This document shows positions 44,301 to 55,696 of a DNA stretch of 64,000 bases, one piece after another (position 1 is the first letter of the stretch; each line of letters opens with the position of its first letter). Below the pieces are notes generated by a model that saw only the letters and a list, made by a program, of their open reading frames with translations, was not told the origin of the DNA and made no database searches. The DNA is taken from the NCBI GenBank assembly GCA_963931865.1, contig OZ007518.1:7368361-7432360 (forward strand), written 5' to 3'. The stretch comes from Axinella damicornis (taxonomy: Eukaryota > Porifera > Demospongiae > Axinellida > Axinellidae). The position numbers were made by a program, and so were the translations under genes.

Positions 44301-45992
44301 GTTGTTGGGTTGTCACTACCGTGCAGGGCATTAACCTGGAATTCCGGATAATGTCTCCTACAAATGTTAACATTTAGCTGGACTATGGTATGCATAATGT
44401 GCTTTGATCTTTTGAACTTAATGAGGTTTCTAAGATCCATTATTATTTCGTACAGATATAACCCGTAGTCTAAGCCGGTTATTGCTCTCGAGCAGGTCTC
44501 TTAGCTGTTTAGAGACGTTTGGGATGCACCTAGAATCACCTCAGGCTTCGCCCTCAGGTCTCTAAAACAGCTAAGAGACCGGCCTGCTTGCATGAGTGCA
44601 ATAACCTATACTTATGAGATGATACCATATGTGTCCCATGGATGTGAGTCGTGACAGCCATCTATGGGCAAACATCACTACGGAGTATGTCAACACAAGA
44701 GCTTGATGGTTTACTTAGACCACAAATAGGGCTACACATGGGCACTGGATGTGAACTATAGTTTTCATAACTATATAGCTATACGTACCTAGAACAAAGT
44801 AGATTGACAGCCATTGTAGCAACTAGGATTACATCTCTTAAACTTAGTTGAGCAAGTTGAATACTCAGCAGTGAAAAGGTTTTGATTTCAGTCTGATTGT
44901 GCATTGTCTAAGTGTACGTCATATAGAGTGTGAAACAGTAATGACAGCTAGTGTATGTATATAATACTTAGTGGTTTATTTTCCATCCTTTAATTTTACT
45001 ATGCAGGTCCAGTAGTGAAGAGTAAGAAGTTCTCTGCAATAGTGTGTATTGTTATATTTGGATTACTGTTCGGAATGTTAGCTTCCTCTGCAATCTTTGC
45101 ATGGCTTGAGACTTACCCAGCCATGCAGGGCCAAGTCGTCCTCCATAGCAGTGAAGCAGTAATGGTACAACATAACGGCTTCGATCCATTCCATTATACG
45201 AGAGTGACATTCACGAAGAACCGATCCACCGACAATGGACATGTTCAGTTCTACATGCAGCTATGCAGTGATCTCATGGCAAACACAAGAGACATCCACA
45301 CTAGTGTTACACACATCAACCAGTCAGTTGATGAGAGTTCTAGATTTAGAATTGGTTCTTACTATTTGGTAACAGGCTCAGATGTTCTTTTCAGCGTCAA
45401 CATCACAGCTCATACTGAACTGCCAACCTGCTCAGCAAGTTTATACATCTTCCGAGATTATCTTGCTTATAGTAACTTCTTAGCTGATGGTTCTGACACT
45501 GGCAACGCAAGACAGATTTGTTTGCTCATATCAAATGAAACATCCATGATAGATCGTCACCCTTCATACTCATTCGTTGCTGATGAAACGTCATACTACT
45601 TCATTGGCCTTTCCGTTCCGAGAGGAAGTGATGGTGTTGACGATATATACTACCAAACAACGGGTAGACAGCTGTACTACACTACTGGCAATCTTTCCCT
45701 GGCTTGTAGTATAGTTCCTGGTACAAACTCCAGCTGTTATGTTCCCTTAGCTGCTAGTGAGCCTATTGCAGGACGTACAGAGTGCTTCCTTGCTGTCACT
45801 AACAGTAGCCCAGATGATGGTTTATACTTGAACTACTCCTCTTCATCAATGCCTAATCCATTGCATAACATTGCAAGAATTTTCACAGGACTTGTTTCTC
45901 TTCCTGTGTTCTCTTTGCTCTTCACTGTAACCATAATAATAACATTGTATGCTGTTTGTCGATCTAAACGTAAGCAGTACAGTATGAGCTAA
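38325..45992 (+). CDS. DED–FN3–FN3–two-pass membrane receptor, module A plus gene
   Basis: Eleven coding exons: 38,325–38,916; 38,978–39,076; 39,423–39,470; 40,321–40,356; 40,585–40,680; 41,366–41,451; 41,663–41,870; 41,978–42,066; 42,248–42,455; 42,536–42,694; 45,007–45,992. All joins are phase 1 except the phase-0 introns inside each FN3, and the model gives 868 residues. Residues 5–95 are helical and death-fold-like. A DED spans about 119–195 (FHKMLVDVSDAL, then WLEDIQRIDII). Short polar linkers follow (VEVDNPVP). FN3 domains lie at about 291–388 and 389–487 (PPDPGCNIEGYQLQYR, LPGTHYEFRVAIFTS). A small Cys-rich exon contains GFCCYGNDNCDE. TM1 (549–573), an N-glycosylated ectodomain, TM2 (834–857) and a short basic tail complete it. 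Topology would put the DED and FN3s in the cytosol. The role as a death or immune receptor is inference. Confidence 0.72.
40061..40125. mobile_element. Transposon end remnant in an intron
   Basis: CCCCCTTAATCTGCCACTG is the inverse of a CAGTGGCAGATTAAGG-type terminal repeat, similar to the end seen at 63,544. Only this end is recognisable. Confidence 0.4.
42700..44222. repeat. Minisatellite, 33-bp unit, about 46 copies
   Basis: The unit is TAGCCTCATTCCCAGG followed by CTCATCCCCAGCAGCTT, with T/A variation giving CTTTAG or CTATAG. The array is very homogeneous. It lies in the last intron of plus gene A, starting six bases after the donor of the 42,536–42,694 exon. The unit matches the terminal repeat of the MITE at 17,511–17,595, and the right edge (GCGACAAAAAGCTGGGG, 44,245) is the inner part of that element. 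Since 33 is divisible by three and the unit lacks stops, both strands stay open for over 500 codons. No protein is inferred. Confidence 0.93.
44477..44606. mobile_element. MITE with GGTTATTGC ends
   Basis: GGTTATTGCTCTCGAGCAGG at the left matches the inverse of CCTGC…GAGTGCAATAACC at the right. The inner GTCTCTTAGCTGTTTAGAGAC and GTCTCTAAAACAGC stretches also pair. The element is 130 bp, non-coding, and lies in the last intron of plus gene A. Confidence 0.7.
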
Positions 45993-47854
45993 ATAATATT
46001 GCTCAACATATAGCTGTTGAATTAATATGGCATACACAATCATAGCCATTTTATACTGTTCATATTTTCATCCCACCTTACTTTTTCTATCCCATGCACT
46101 TCTCTTTTCATTGCTCAGATGTGTTTACTGCTGTTTGTAATGTTTACAGAATGTTAGTAGCTACTACTACTTTCATCAATGACATCATTTTAGCCTTAAT
46201 CTAGTCCATAGCATAGCTAGACTGAGTGCACATGCAATGTTGAGAGGGACTGGTCTACCGGACATGTGCACCCTGGAATTGTGTTTTTATTTTAAAGCAA
46301 AAATGCCCTTCAAGTTGCATGAAGGCATATTACAACATTTCTTCTTCCATACCTTGGTATATACTACCAGCTGCATGCTACATATTGATTTGGGATAAAT
46401 ATACCTTGGTATATACTACCAGCTGCATGCTACATATTGATTTGGGATAAAAATTTGCTTCATTTGCCCAAAACCCCTCTCAAAGCCAAGTTGAGACATG
46501 CAACAGGATGTAATAGCTGTTTCCCAATAGGCTCTTTACACTTCTGGAGTTGTTGTAGCATTGACTACGAAGGATTCCGTCTTTCACAGAGGCGTGCTGC
46601 TTGCAGTGCAAGGGGTCATCACAGTCCGAGCAGCAGAAGTGCACTCCTTGTGCCATGCAGTTCTTCATCTGAGCCTCTGTGGGGACCTATGAGGTAGCTA
46701 GCCATAGGCATGATCTTCCCATGCTTGTGCACTCTAGGGTCTGGTCACACTGAACAGACCTTCCATGCATGGAGTACGTATGCACCAACTTGTAGCGGTA
46801 AGTACCGTGAAGAGAATATACAAACATATCGATCTTCTTCACCATCCACCATTCCTACAAAATAATACTCAGTTAGAATAACCCGTAGAGTAGTTACTCT
46901 GGTTTAAGTGAACTCCCATGCACTGCAAACTAACCAGGTAACACTAGATCTAGCAGATGATGCATACCTAACTGGTAAGTACCATGAAGAGAATGGACAA
47001 ACATGTCTACCATCCACCACTCCAAATGCACTCCTTCAAATTCTTCATGTCACGCTTCATAATCGACACTAAACAAGTGTGGTCTAGGAGCTTGAAAGTA
47101 TTTGTACACATCATTGCTCAGTGTGAATTCTAGCAAACAAGTGTGGTTTGGGAGTTTGTATTCCTGATTCTGGCAAACAGCAAACATATTTATGGTTTGG
47201 GAGTTTGAAATTGTATCATTCCTGAGTGCATGGTCAATCCTGAGTGGTGAGTCAATTATTTTCACTCATGCCAATTAATGAAGTAACAATCATCATGTCA
47301 AAACAAACAATTCCATTTTATACTGTGTAAGCATCCCCCTCAGAATTCAGCCAAGCTTCATAAAGTACCAATCATGCCTTTAAAGCACCAAACCAAACAC
47401 TTGTCTAATACAGCTGAAATACAGTCATAGTATGTCCAGGTGCTGCCCAATTAGTTAGCCATTAGTGAAACAGCGTTGGAATTCTGAGGGAGTGACTACT
47501 GTTGAATGACAATGAATCTTGTTTCCCTATGATTGCATTTTCTTGCCACTTAATTATGCATCATGCTCGATGGTTGATAATTAACCATTCTAATCCAGTG
47601 GGACGGTGAGAACTCACAGCTAAGCATTCCATCTCAAAAGTACATTGTGATACTTGATGAGTACATGTACACTAGGGACAGTATTATAATGAATGATGGG
47701 GATATACCATGCACACACAAAAAAAGGTCTGGCTAACTCATGCCTCTATGTGTACAGAGGAGAGCATTTCCTCAAATAAGCTTAAGCACGCAGTGATAAA
47801 TGCTGGCATGTACAATTGAATACACCAACAATATTATAACTGATGCTGTCTAGA
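45993..47854. other. Intergenic, tail-to-tail between modules A and B
   Basis: It holds the 3' flanks of plus gene A and minus gene B. A 52-bp tandem duplication lies at 46,351–46,452 (ACCTTGGTATATACTACC). Diverged repeats occur at about 46,797 and 46,975 (GGTAAGTACC…GAAGAGAAT) and a GTGTGGTTTGGGAGTTTG series at 47,079–47,210. No gene is supported. Confidence 0.5.
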
Positions 47855-50130
47855 TCACTGGATGCTTGCATAACCCTTTCTTGTAAATCTTCCTTTAAGT
47901 GTACAGAACCTAACTAGCAGCACACCTAGGATTCCTATAATACCAATGATAATTAACGCTGTGGGAATTACAAGGACTTGATATCTCTTCACAGTTTCTG
48001 CATTTAAGTGTGTAGTTGGTGGATCTGCACTGTATGGAGGAGATGGAATTGCATATGCAAGAAGGCAAATTTCCTTCCATGAACCAAAAGCGTTGCTATC
48101 AATAGCCAGCTTGCATGGTCGGTCTTCTGCCACTGAGCAAATCTGGTTGGTTTCATAGTCTGTAATATTCAGGTACTTCACATTCGACGTTATGTTGTAC
48201 TGGTATGTTACTCCACCAGGGCAGTCTGCTGACATGAAGTAGTACGCACTTTCTTTTGCTCGAAAGTTGATCTGTGAGCAGGCTGGATTTTTGGCTGAAC
48301 CGATTCTCAGTTCCTGCTGCATAACAGATGTATCTCTGCCATCCGTTACATCACCAGCAAAGTCCTGATATGCTGATAGTGAGTCGAAGACAAAGAATTT
48401 GGCCACTGAAGTTGTAAGAGTTTGGTTGGTCCACAGGCAAATGCTGTAAGTCACATTGCTCCCTGGAAGTAGGTACAAGTAATCCACCACACCCAGCATG
48501 TGTGTTTTGTACGTCAGGTAAAGCTCCCGACTTTGAAAATGTCCTTGAAAACTGTGTGTTTGAATATCTTGGCACGGTACCGTGATGAACTGCAGCCTGC
48601 GATTATAGTCACCATACTGAACAGATTCTGCTACATTATACTCACTGTACCAGAATCCATTTGCTGATGTAACGTAGAGTGTGTCACCTTGGAAGGCTAG
48701 ACTATTCTTGCTGCGGCTGGGAGGATACAATGCAAGAACAACGAAGCATAAGAGTCCAACAAGAACGACCAGGGACCAAACAACGCTGCAGCAAAGCCTG
48801 GGATGATGGAAATTACTGCAATTTGGTGTGTTTAAAGACGTAGGAACATCTGTGGAAAGAGATTTGATGATGAAACAACTACATTCTTAAAATATCAAAA
48901 TTCATGGACTGATAACAATAAGGAATTTTGTTCATGCCACCCACATTATATAGCTAGCTACTGCATGTTGCGTGTGTATGTATGAAGTGTAAAATTATTT
49001 TACCATTACAGGCCTATGCGTGTAGCACATAATCATTGCAATGTTGATATCTCTCATGTAAGTTTCCTAGGAATAACAGGATATAGCTTTATCTCCGACC
49101 ATGTACATATCCATTGAGTGACTCACACATTGGTACAAGGCTATGATTAATGACCCCTCACCAGGCAGGGATATATGATTGCACACCGACTACATGAACT
49201 ATCTTTGTATATAGCTCAGCTATTAACAGAACTATCATCAGTCGATATCAAGAGTTCAATCTTGCACTACGATCTATAATTGTGATCTATCTGCTATGCT
49301 AGTTAGACCCTTCCTGTTTGGTATCCCACTATAGGGAATCTACCCTCACAATCAAATATTATATGTCCTTACAACCCGGTCTGTACTCTGATGCAGAAGA
49401 CAAGCATATGTGGGTAACAGCGCTTGTGCACTATCACTCTTAACCATCATGCTAAACAAACTAGCTAGTTGTATCATGGTAAAACACCACTAGTATGACA
49501 TTCACAATTTCTTTCTAAGGACATGAAACAGCTTGCCATATACCTTGCCATCCAGATGCAATGAACAATGCCAACTTAGAACAAAGGAATATATCTCAGG
49601 ACTGTATCACACACATACAAGAGCATGAACAAGAGATAATTTATGTGCTGTGGGTGTGGTTTCATTTTAATTTCTTACTCTCTCGCACTTCTGGTCAGTT
49701 AGCTTTCATGACGTTACGTGTGGAGTTTAGTTTACTTCCCGAAAGGTGGATTTGTATGTACCCCTAATTTGCTGTGAGGATAACTACTTATCCATTGTTC
49801 TTGCACGATATCATGCAGCCAATTCCATTTCGTTGGTGTTGAATAATATATCAGCATTGCTGGCATGCATGGTGGCATTCCAGTAACTATACATGCATTT
49901 TCCTGTAAAGTACATGTATCAGTAGACAACAATATGCAAGCATACAGTTGCATTGTTTGTCATAACTCAATGCAGTAGCCCACCGGACATCGACGGTGCG
50001 CTTGTGTGGCTGTTGGCTACGGCTACACGATTGACATATTAATAGATGCTAGCTCACCGTCATCGTATGGTCGTGTGGTCGTAGAATCACACCAACCAGC
50101 CGTGCCTAACGGTGCAGATTTCTTCTCCAT
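47855..50130 (-). CDS. Two-pass membrane receptor-like protein, module B minus gene
   Basis: Exon 1 is 50,130–50,058 (MEKKSAPLGTAGWCDSTTTR and four more codons) with a strong donor G|GTGAGC. Exon 2 is 48,849–47,855. They join in phase 1 to give 355 residues. TM1 follows a short cytosolic tail (CCSVVWSLVVLVGLLCFVVL). The ectodomain carries YLYLLPGSNVTYSICLWTN, MQQELRIGSAKNPACSQI and YYFMSADCPGGVTYQYNIT. TM2 is YQVLVIPTALIIIGIIGILG. The tail ends KGYASIQ. The frame is fully open and similar to modules A and C throughout. The independent match of the MEKKSA start, with a good donor, supports the first-exon model in all three genes. No known domain is recognised. Confidence 0.75.
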
Positions 50131-51418
50131 TACGCTATTCCGCGAAATAACGAACACGCCCACCACAATAAACCGCGCCGGCGCGCAATTTAGATGGGTG
50201 GGGCTGCCGGAAATGAATTTGGTGGGAGAGAAGTGTACATGGATGAGTAAACTTCCCTAGATCTCCCACTGAATAGTTCCGCATTAGCATGTATGTGTGC
50301 GCAACTGTAATAGCTAACTGGATCTCTCCCCCGCATGAGAACATGTAACTGAGCGTGCCTCAACCCTTTACCTCCTTGCCCAGACGTTTTACATCTGTTT
50401 TGAGGTGCTCAGTGACAGTCCCTCAGACAACACCCTGCTCTGTGACCTCAGCCAACCTCCCTAGCTATAGCCATGATTGATTATCAACTTAGCACACTTT
50501 CCCAGCTGAATAGCTAGTTTAGACAGTAGTCATTATCACTAATGAGTACATCATTGCACAAATCTGACTGTCAATAATAGTATACAATGAATGCACTAGT
50601 TTCTATAGCAATTAGCTGTAGGTAGACCAGTACACATAGCCACACAATTTGACACAAACGTATTCCGCAAACCACAGTGCCGCAACTTACTCCAATTGCC
50701 ATGACGTCAACCCAACGTACAAATGGGTGGGGCTCACCCTCGGAATGTAATTTTCCGTGTGACGTCGCCTCGCCTTCACTTCGAACGGAAATTTCAATTC
50801 AAGGGGAGGATTTCAAGCTGAGATCAACAACCGCAGGACGCCAGGGTACGTGAACTTTGTATCGATCGCTGGAGGATAAGGAAACCATAGAAGAGCCAAC
50901 GGTATAATACTTTGCGGGCACTGGGCGTCATACCATAGATAATATAATATTATTAGGACTATGATCTATGGTCATACATACACCGTGGATTTTCAGAGTG
51001 GTAGACAGTGATCCTGGTCCTTAGCAATGAAGGTCTTGAGATAGTGATTCTATACTGCAGGGTTGTAATATTATGTGCACAGTTTAGTCTGTAGACGGTC
51101 TTTGTCCATAGGTAATGGTTCCTTTATGAAGGTATTCATAGCCGACTTATTGGCATGAGTTGTGGACTTGCACCACATGATTATGAGGTCATCTCCCCTG
51201 CCAATACTGTCATGCATTATGATAGAGGGTGCAGACAAGTTTGTAAAGAGTGAGGCTGGGCTGAGATGTGTGGGACAAAGATCGTGTGCTTGAAGTGCAC
51301 CCATATCTTTACCAAAGGACCGGACACCCCTTTCCCTTCAGATTTGATTAATTAGACTTGAGATCTGTATGAAGACCAATACACTGTGATTTGGGCTTTT
51401 TTCACTCGATAGAATTTC
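50131..51418. promoter_or_regulatory. Shared promoter region and 5' UTR intron of module B pair
   Basis: It contains TGACGTCA (50,702–50,709, a CRE/ATF consensus), a second TGACGTC near 50,761, and GC-rich stretches with CCGGAAAT (50,208). A probable 5' UTR donor (GTACGTGAAC) lies near 50,844 and an acceptor CGATAG at about 51,412 just before the DED start codon. A small inverted repeat ACCATAGAT…ATCTATGGT is at 50,931–50,972. Confidence 0.45.
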
Positions 51419-54400
51419 ATGGATAACCCCCCAGAGGAGCAAGAACATCTCTACCAGGCACTGTATAATTGCAACCAAAGTTTATCCGATGATAATCGCT
51501 TTGTTGTTCCATTTATCTGTGTGTCTGCTGTTCCATATGGGCGACTCTATAAGGAAAACCTCGAAGACATCCCCACAGTTACTGACACGTACAATGCTTT
51601 GCTAAATTACGACAAAACCAATCCAGTTGCAATTTCACTGATAAAATATGCACTGCACATTGCTGCATGTCCTTCTGAAAGGATTGAGCAGATAGAGGGT
51701 GCCTCTGTTCAAGAAACAAGCCTGCATGGAGACCACAATGATGAGATCAGTCGAGGTTTACGATTTCACAAACTACTCATAGATATCATCAATGGCCTAC
51801 CTTCAAATCTGAAACGCCAGGTGATAAGCGCAAGCAGTGGCCACCTTTTGAGCAATCCCATCCACACAGAATTACTCCATGTTCAGTTTCTCCAACTTAT
51901 CCAACGAAATGTAATTGGTCGAAGGGACGTGACCAAACTGCACGATTGGATTGAGTCAATTGCAAGGAATGACATCCTGGATCTGATTGACAGTTACAGT
52001 TCAGAAGTTGAAGTTCCCGTTTTACCCAGAAAAGGTATGAGTTTTTCCTGTGTGCCGGATTATTAAGTTATAAGTGAATAATGGCTGTATCATCTGATAT
52101 TTCTTATGTGTACATAGCTATTCAGCCTCCAACGGAAAGGCCACTAGCCGAAGGCATCTATCAACAACCCATACAAGGTATTAACAATGTGCAGTTATGA
52201 ATAAGATTATCGTTTATACTGAGGCCTTCCTAATGTGATCAACTGTCTGATCAACTGGCACAAATGCACCATCCATTCTGATCCCTATGCATGGTCCAAC
52301 ACACCTTATATGTTTGATATGAGAATTTCATTGTTTATTCTTTATTAGAAACTGAAAGAGAAACCTCTGGACCTAGGCCTGGTGAGATTGAAGATTAATG
52401 AACTCTTTACCGACCATAAGAAACAGCTTAAGGAAGCAATACTCTGTATTAAGGTCTAACACTGACCAATTAGGTTGGTGGTCAATACTAGCCACAAAGT
52501 ACTCTCCCTTTAATTAACTCTCTAGCTCCTATACTCAGTCCTACAAAACATGTACAGCATACTCACTACTTCCCTTACAGCCATAAACCGAAGTTGGGTG
52601 CATAATATGGAACCCCATATTGTTGAACGGGACAATCCAACTGGACCCACCCAGGACCGAACTGAACTTGATTCATGTGCAAATGGTGGTGATCATGCTG
52701 GTATGTTAATGGTATTAGTCCATATTAAGTTATAACCACCCCTTAGCAACCACAGACTGCAGCACCAGTCATGAGATTCACAGGAGAAAAAAAACCACCT
52801 GAAGATACGGACTAGACGGGCACCGTAACCATCCGTATCCCCCCCATCCGCACGCCCGTCGAGTCCGTAATAATACTAAGAAGTCAAAGTGGTCCCACGA
52901 TGGACTCGAACAGCGTGTGGATGGTGCAGTCACGGAGCAACTTTGACGACAATGGTGCCCGTCCAGTCCCGTATCTACAGCTAGTTTCTCCTGTGATTTT
53001 GAGACTTCACACTTGTTGTTGGATGTAGCACTAGCTATCACTGGCTGATAGGTTTTACCCCAACAGAATATGGCATGGCTGGCCGGACTCTGTTCAACTG
53101 ATAGAAGCATTCTTTGCAGCTGGGGCACGTAGCCATCATCCCAAATAAGGTGTTTCTACTTGTAATGTTTCCATTTCCAGTGACCAGAATATTACTAGCT
53201 ATATCACAGATGTGGCAGCCTGAGAACGAAAGTGTAAGATGCGATGAGATGATTGAGATTGTGGGCACATACGCATATGAATGTGCCACATTGAGCAGCA
53301 TGTTTGCATTATCTCATATTCTAGGTGAGCCAGAACGTACAGCCAGTGCTACTGCTATGCCTTGTCATAAAGGTAAGATCCACATGGAAAAATACCTGTA
53401 AATGTGGGTCTGGATGAGCACCGTAATCTTCAAAATTTCTCCATGATTTCACCGTCAGCTCACCCATTGAGTCTGTTGTATATAGGAACACTTCGCCTTT
53501 GATATTACAGTGTTATTTTCTGTGTAAGCCATGCCTAGGACACTCACTCCTCTAAGCAGTGGAATCGCTGAAAACTCCAAATGTGAAACTTCAAGTGTTC
53601 CCACCAAGGACTAAAATGCGTGAGCGGACGGTGTTGACACACGGTCCCCGCCCAGTGCATGCAGTTTTTCCTGTGATCTGAATCAATCAATGTATACCTT
53701 CAGATGTATCTTGGAGATTATGGTGAGAAGAGACTGGAAGACTACATCATAACCGATTACTTTACTTGATGATTTTTCCAGCACTTAGCAAGTTCTGGGA
53801 ACCCTTTGGGGAGTAACAATTGGGCAACCACAAGTAATGAATATGATTTGTAGTAATTTAATACTCATATCATTGTTCGTGATTGTATTCATTGGCATTT
53901 ATGTATAGTATCTCACTGTACTCCAGGCTATTTCTTTATTACCCCGTGCGCATGCACAGCAGGGGGTAGAGTGATCGGTTTGTCTGTCAGTCTGTCCGTC
54001 CAAGCGGTTTGAGCAGTGAAGGCCTCGTTGAAGGCTTATTTCAGGATAGAAGTGTCAGAATTCAGAAAATACTAGCGTCGACATAACTCACAGACCAGAG
54101 ATCTACTCGAGAGGCTGAGAAAAGCTGTGTGAAAGTCGGGCTTCTAATTTATACAACTTGACCGCACCCTATTTCTAACATTACTGCCACAACTTAAGGT
54201 ATCTCATTCTGCATGCTGACAAGGCTGACATCGCTGTAAATCATGGCCTAGCTAGCTCATCGTGCATGCTGTATGAATAATCGGTGGTAGGCCTAGAGCT
54301 GTCAAGTCAAAGTTGCACACGGGGTACATGCATGCTCTGCTGAGCACCTCTAGCTGTTACATTACACGATATAGACAGAGACAGTATTGTGTATTCTTTC

Positions 54401-55459
54401 TTTTAATCACCTCAGGTCGAAAGAAGAAATCCTGTGTTCTGATATCATTGCCCACCATACTGGTTGCAATTTGCTTCATTATATTTCTCGTGTTCGAATT
54501 TTATCCTCCTAAAAGCGGCCATACCATTCTTCAAGCAAATGATGTAGTGAGACTATCCAGCCACGGCTTTGATCCATTCCACTATACAAATGTGACAGTT
54601 ACAAGAAACGACTCTAAGACACCTGTCGTTGATGCAAGCCGAGTGAAATTTTATCCGCAGACATGCAGCAAATTGGTACCAAGCCACCGACCCATCCGCA
54701 CCAAAGTAACACACATTGATTCCAGTAGTGAAGACCGCACTTTTTTTTGTCTTTCAGGGATATTTACTGAAGGGCTCTAACGTCTCTTTTGATGTGAACA
54801 TAACAGCTCATACAGAGTTTGCAAAGTGTTCAGCAGCTCTATACATCTTTCAGAATTACGAATGCTTTGGTAACTTTCTAAACTTTGGCATAGATGTGAA
54901 TGATTGCAGTACAAGACGAACATGCCTGCGTATTTCCAGCACATTAGATCAGCAGCCACCGTATGTCTTCACGGCTGACGAAACATCGTACTATTTCGTA
55001 GCGCTTTCTACCCCCAGTGGCACTGAGGGTGTTGATGATATTTACTTTCAAACGACTGGTATGCAACTGTACTATACAACAGACGACCTTCCACCTGATT
55101 GCAGTATGATTACTGGTATCAACTCCAGCTGCTCTATGTCATTACCTGGTAGCCAAGCAGTCCAGGTGTCCCTCGGAAACACTGTATGTGTGCTTGCAGT
55201 CATGATAGCAGACAGCACTGATACTACTAGTTCTGAGAACAATACAGTGCCTACTTACCTGACCTACTCTTCGACAACTGCCCGTAATCCTGTGCACAAC
55301 ATTGCAAAAATTGTAACATTGTTAGCTATCATCACTATATTGATTGTTGCGACTGTTACAGTAGTTGTGTTTTGTACATGTATTTGTTGCTCTAAATGTA
55401 TATCTAGGGGTCATCCCTACCAGGAACTGCCCACTGGCCTAAACCCAGTCCATGAGTGA
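51419..55459 (+). CDS. DED two-pass membrane receptor, module B plus gene (frameshifted)
   Basis: Exons: 51,419–52,034; 52,118–52,177; 52,349–52,381; 52,581–52,700; 53,181–53,372 (or to 53,324); 54,416–55,459. All joins are phase 1. Exon 1 holds a helical death-fold-like region and a DED (FHKLLIDIINGLPSN, then WIESIARNDILDLID). The linkers are polar. The 53,181 exon is of unknown type (MWQPENESVRCDEM). The last exon encodes TM1 (SLPTILVAICFIIFLVF), an ectodomain with HGFDPFHYTNVTVTR and DETSYYFVALS, and TM2 (IVTLLAIITILIVATVTVVV). It has no FN3. A one-base length error in a run of eight T at about 54,741 breaks the ectodomain frame. Both sides match module A, so it is either a sequencing error or a recent loss-of-function allele. 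Confidence 0.62.
52778..52996. mobile_element. MITE with TCACAGGAGAAA ends
   Basis: A 219-bp element has outer inverted ends TCACAGGAGAAA/TTTCTCCTGTGA and inner pairing of GACGGGCACCGT with ATGGTGCCCGTC. Related fragments lie at about 53,385–53,675 and 18,108–18,150 (GAGCAACTTCAACGATAACG). It lies in an intron of plus gene B. Confidence 0.7.
53380..54415. other. Last intron of plus gene B
   Basis: It contains a decayed relative of the TCACAGGAGAAA element (53,385–53,675) and a repeat beginning ACCCCGTGCGCATGCACAGC at 53,941, followed by TCTGTCAGTCTGTCCGTCC. No FN3 exon like those of module A was found here. Confidence 0.45.
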
Positions 55460-55696
55460 AATGACCATGGTTGTACAAATTCCAATAATATTATTTTGTT
55501 GCAGCATGCATGTTTCAATTTGCATTTTGATCCTTATATGCAGTTGAAATTCTAAATTCAAGGTTGTGGGGGTTGTGTGTGCGTATGTACTAGAATGAAA
55601 TACAGTGATGCCATGCAGCCAAACCATTTCTGTGCATATGTGTGATATAATTATACAAGTGTTTATAATGTGGAGACATTTACAAACACTCACAAG

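Noticed and set aside
54735..54775. Tiny intron that would repair the plus gene B frame (acceptor-like TTTGTCTTTCAG)
   Set aside because: No GT donor at the required phase lies upstream. The candidate GTAGTG donor gives the wrong frame and an intron under 40 bases.
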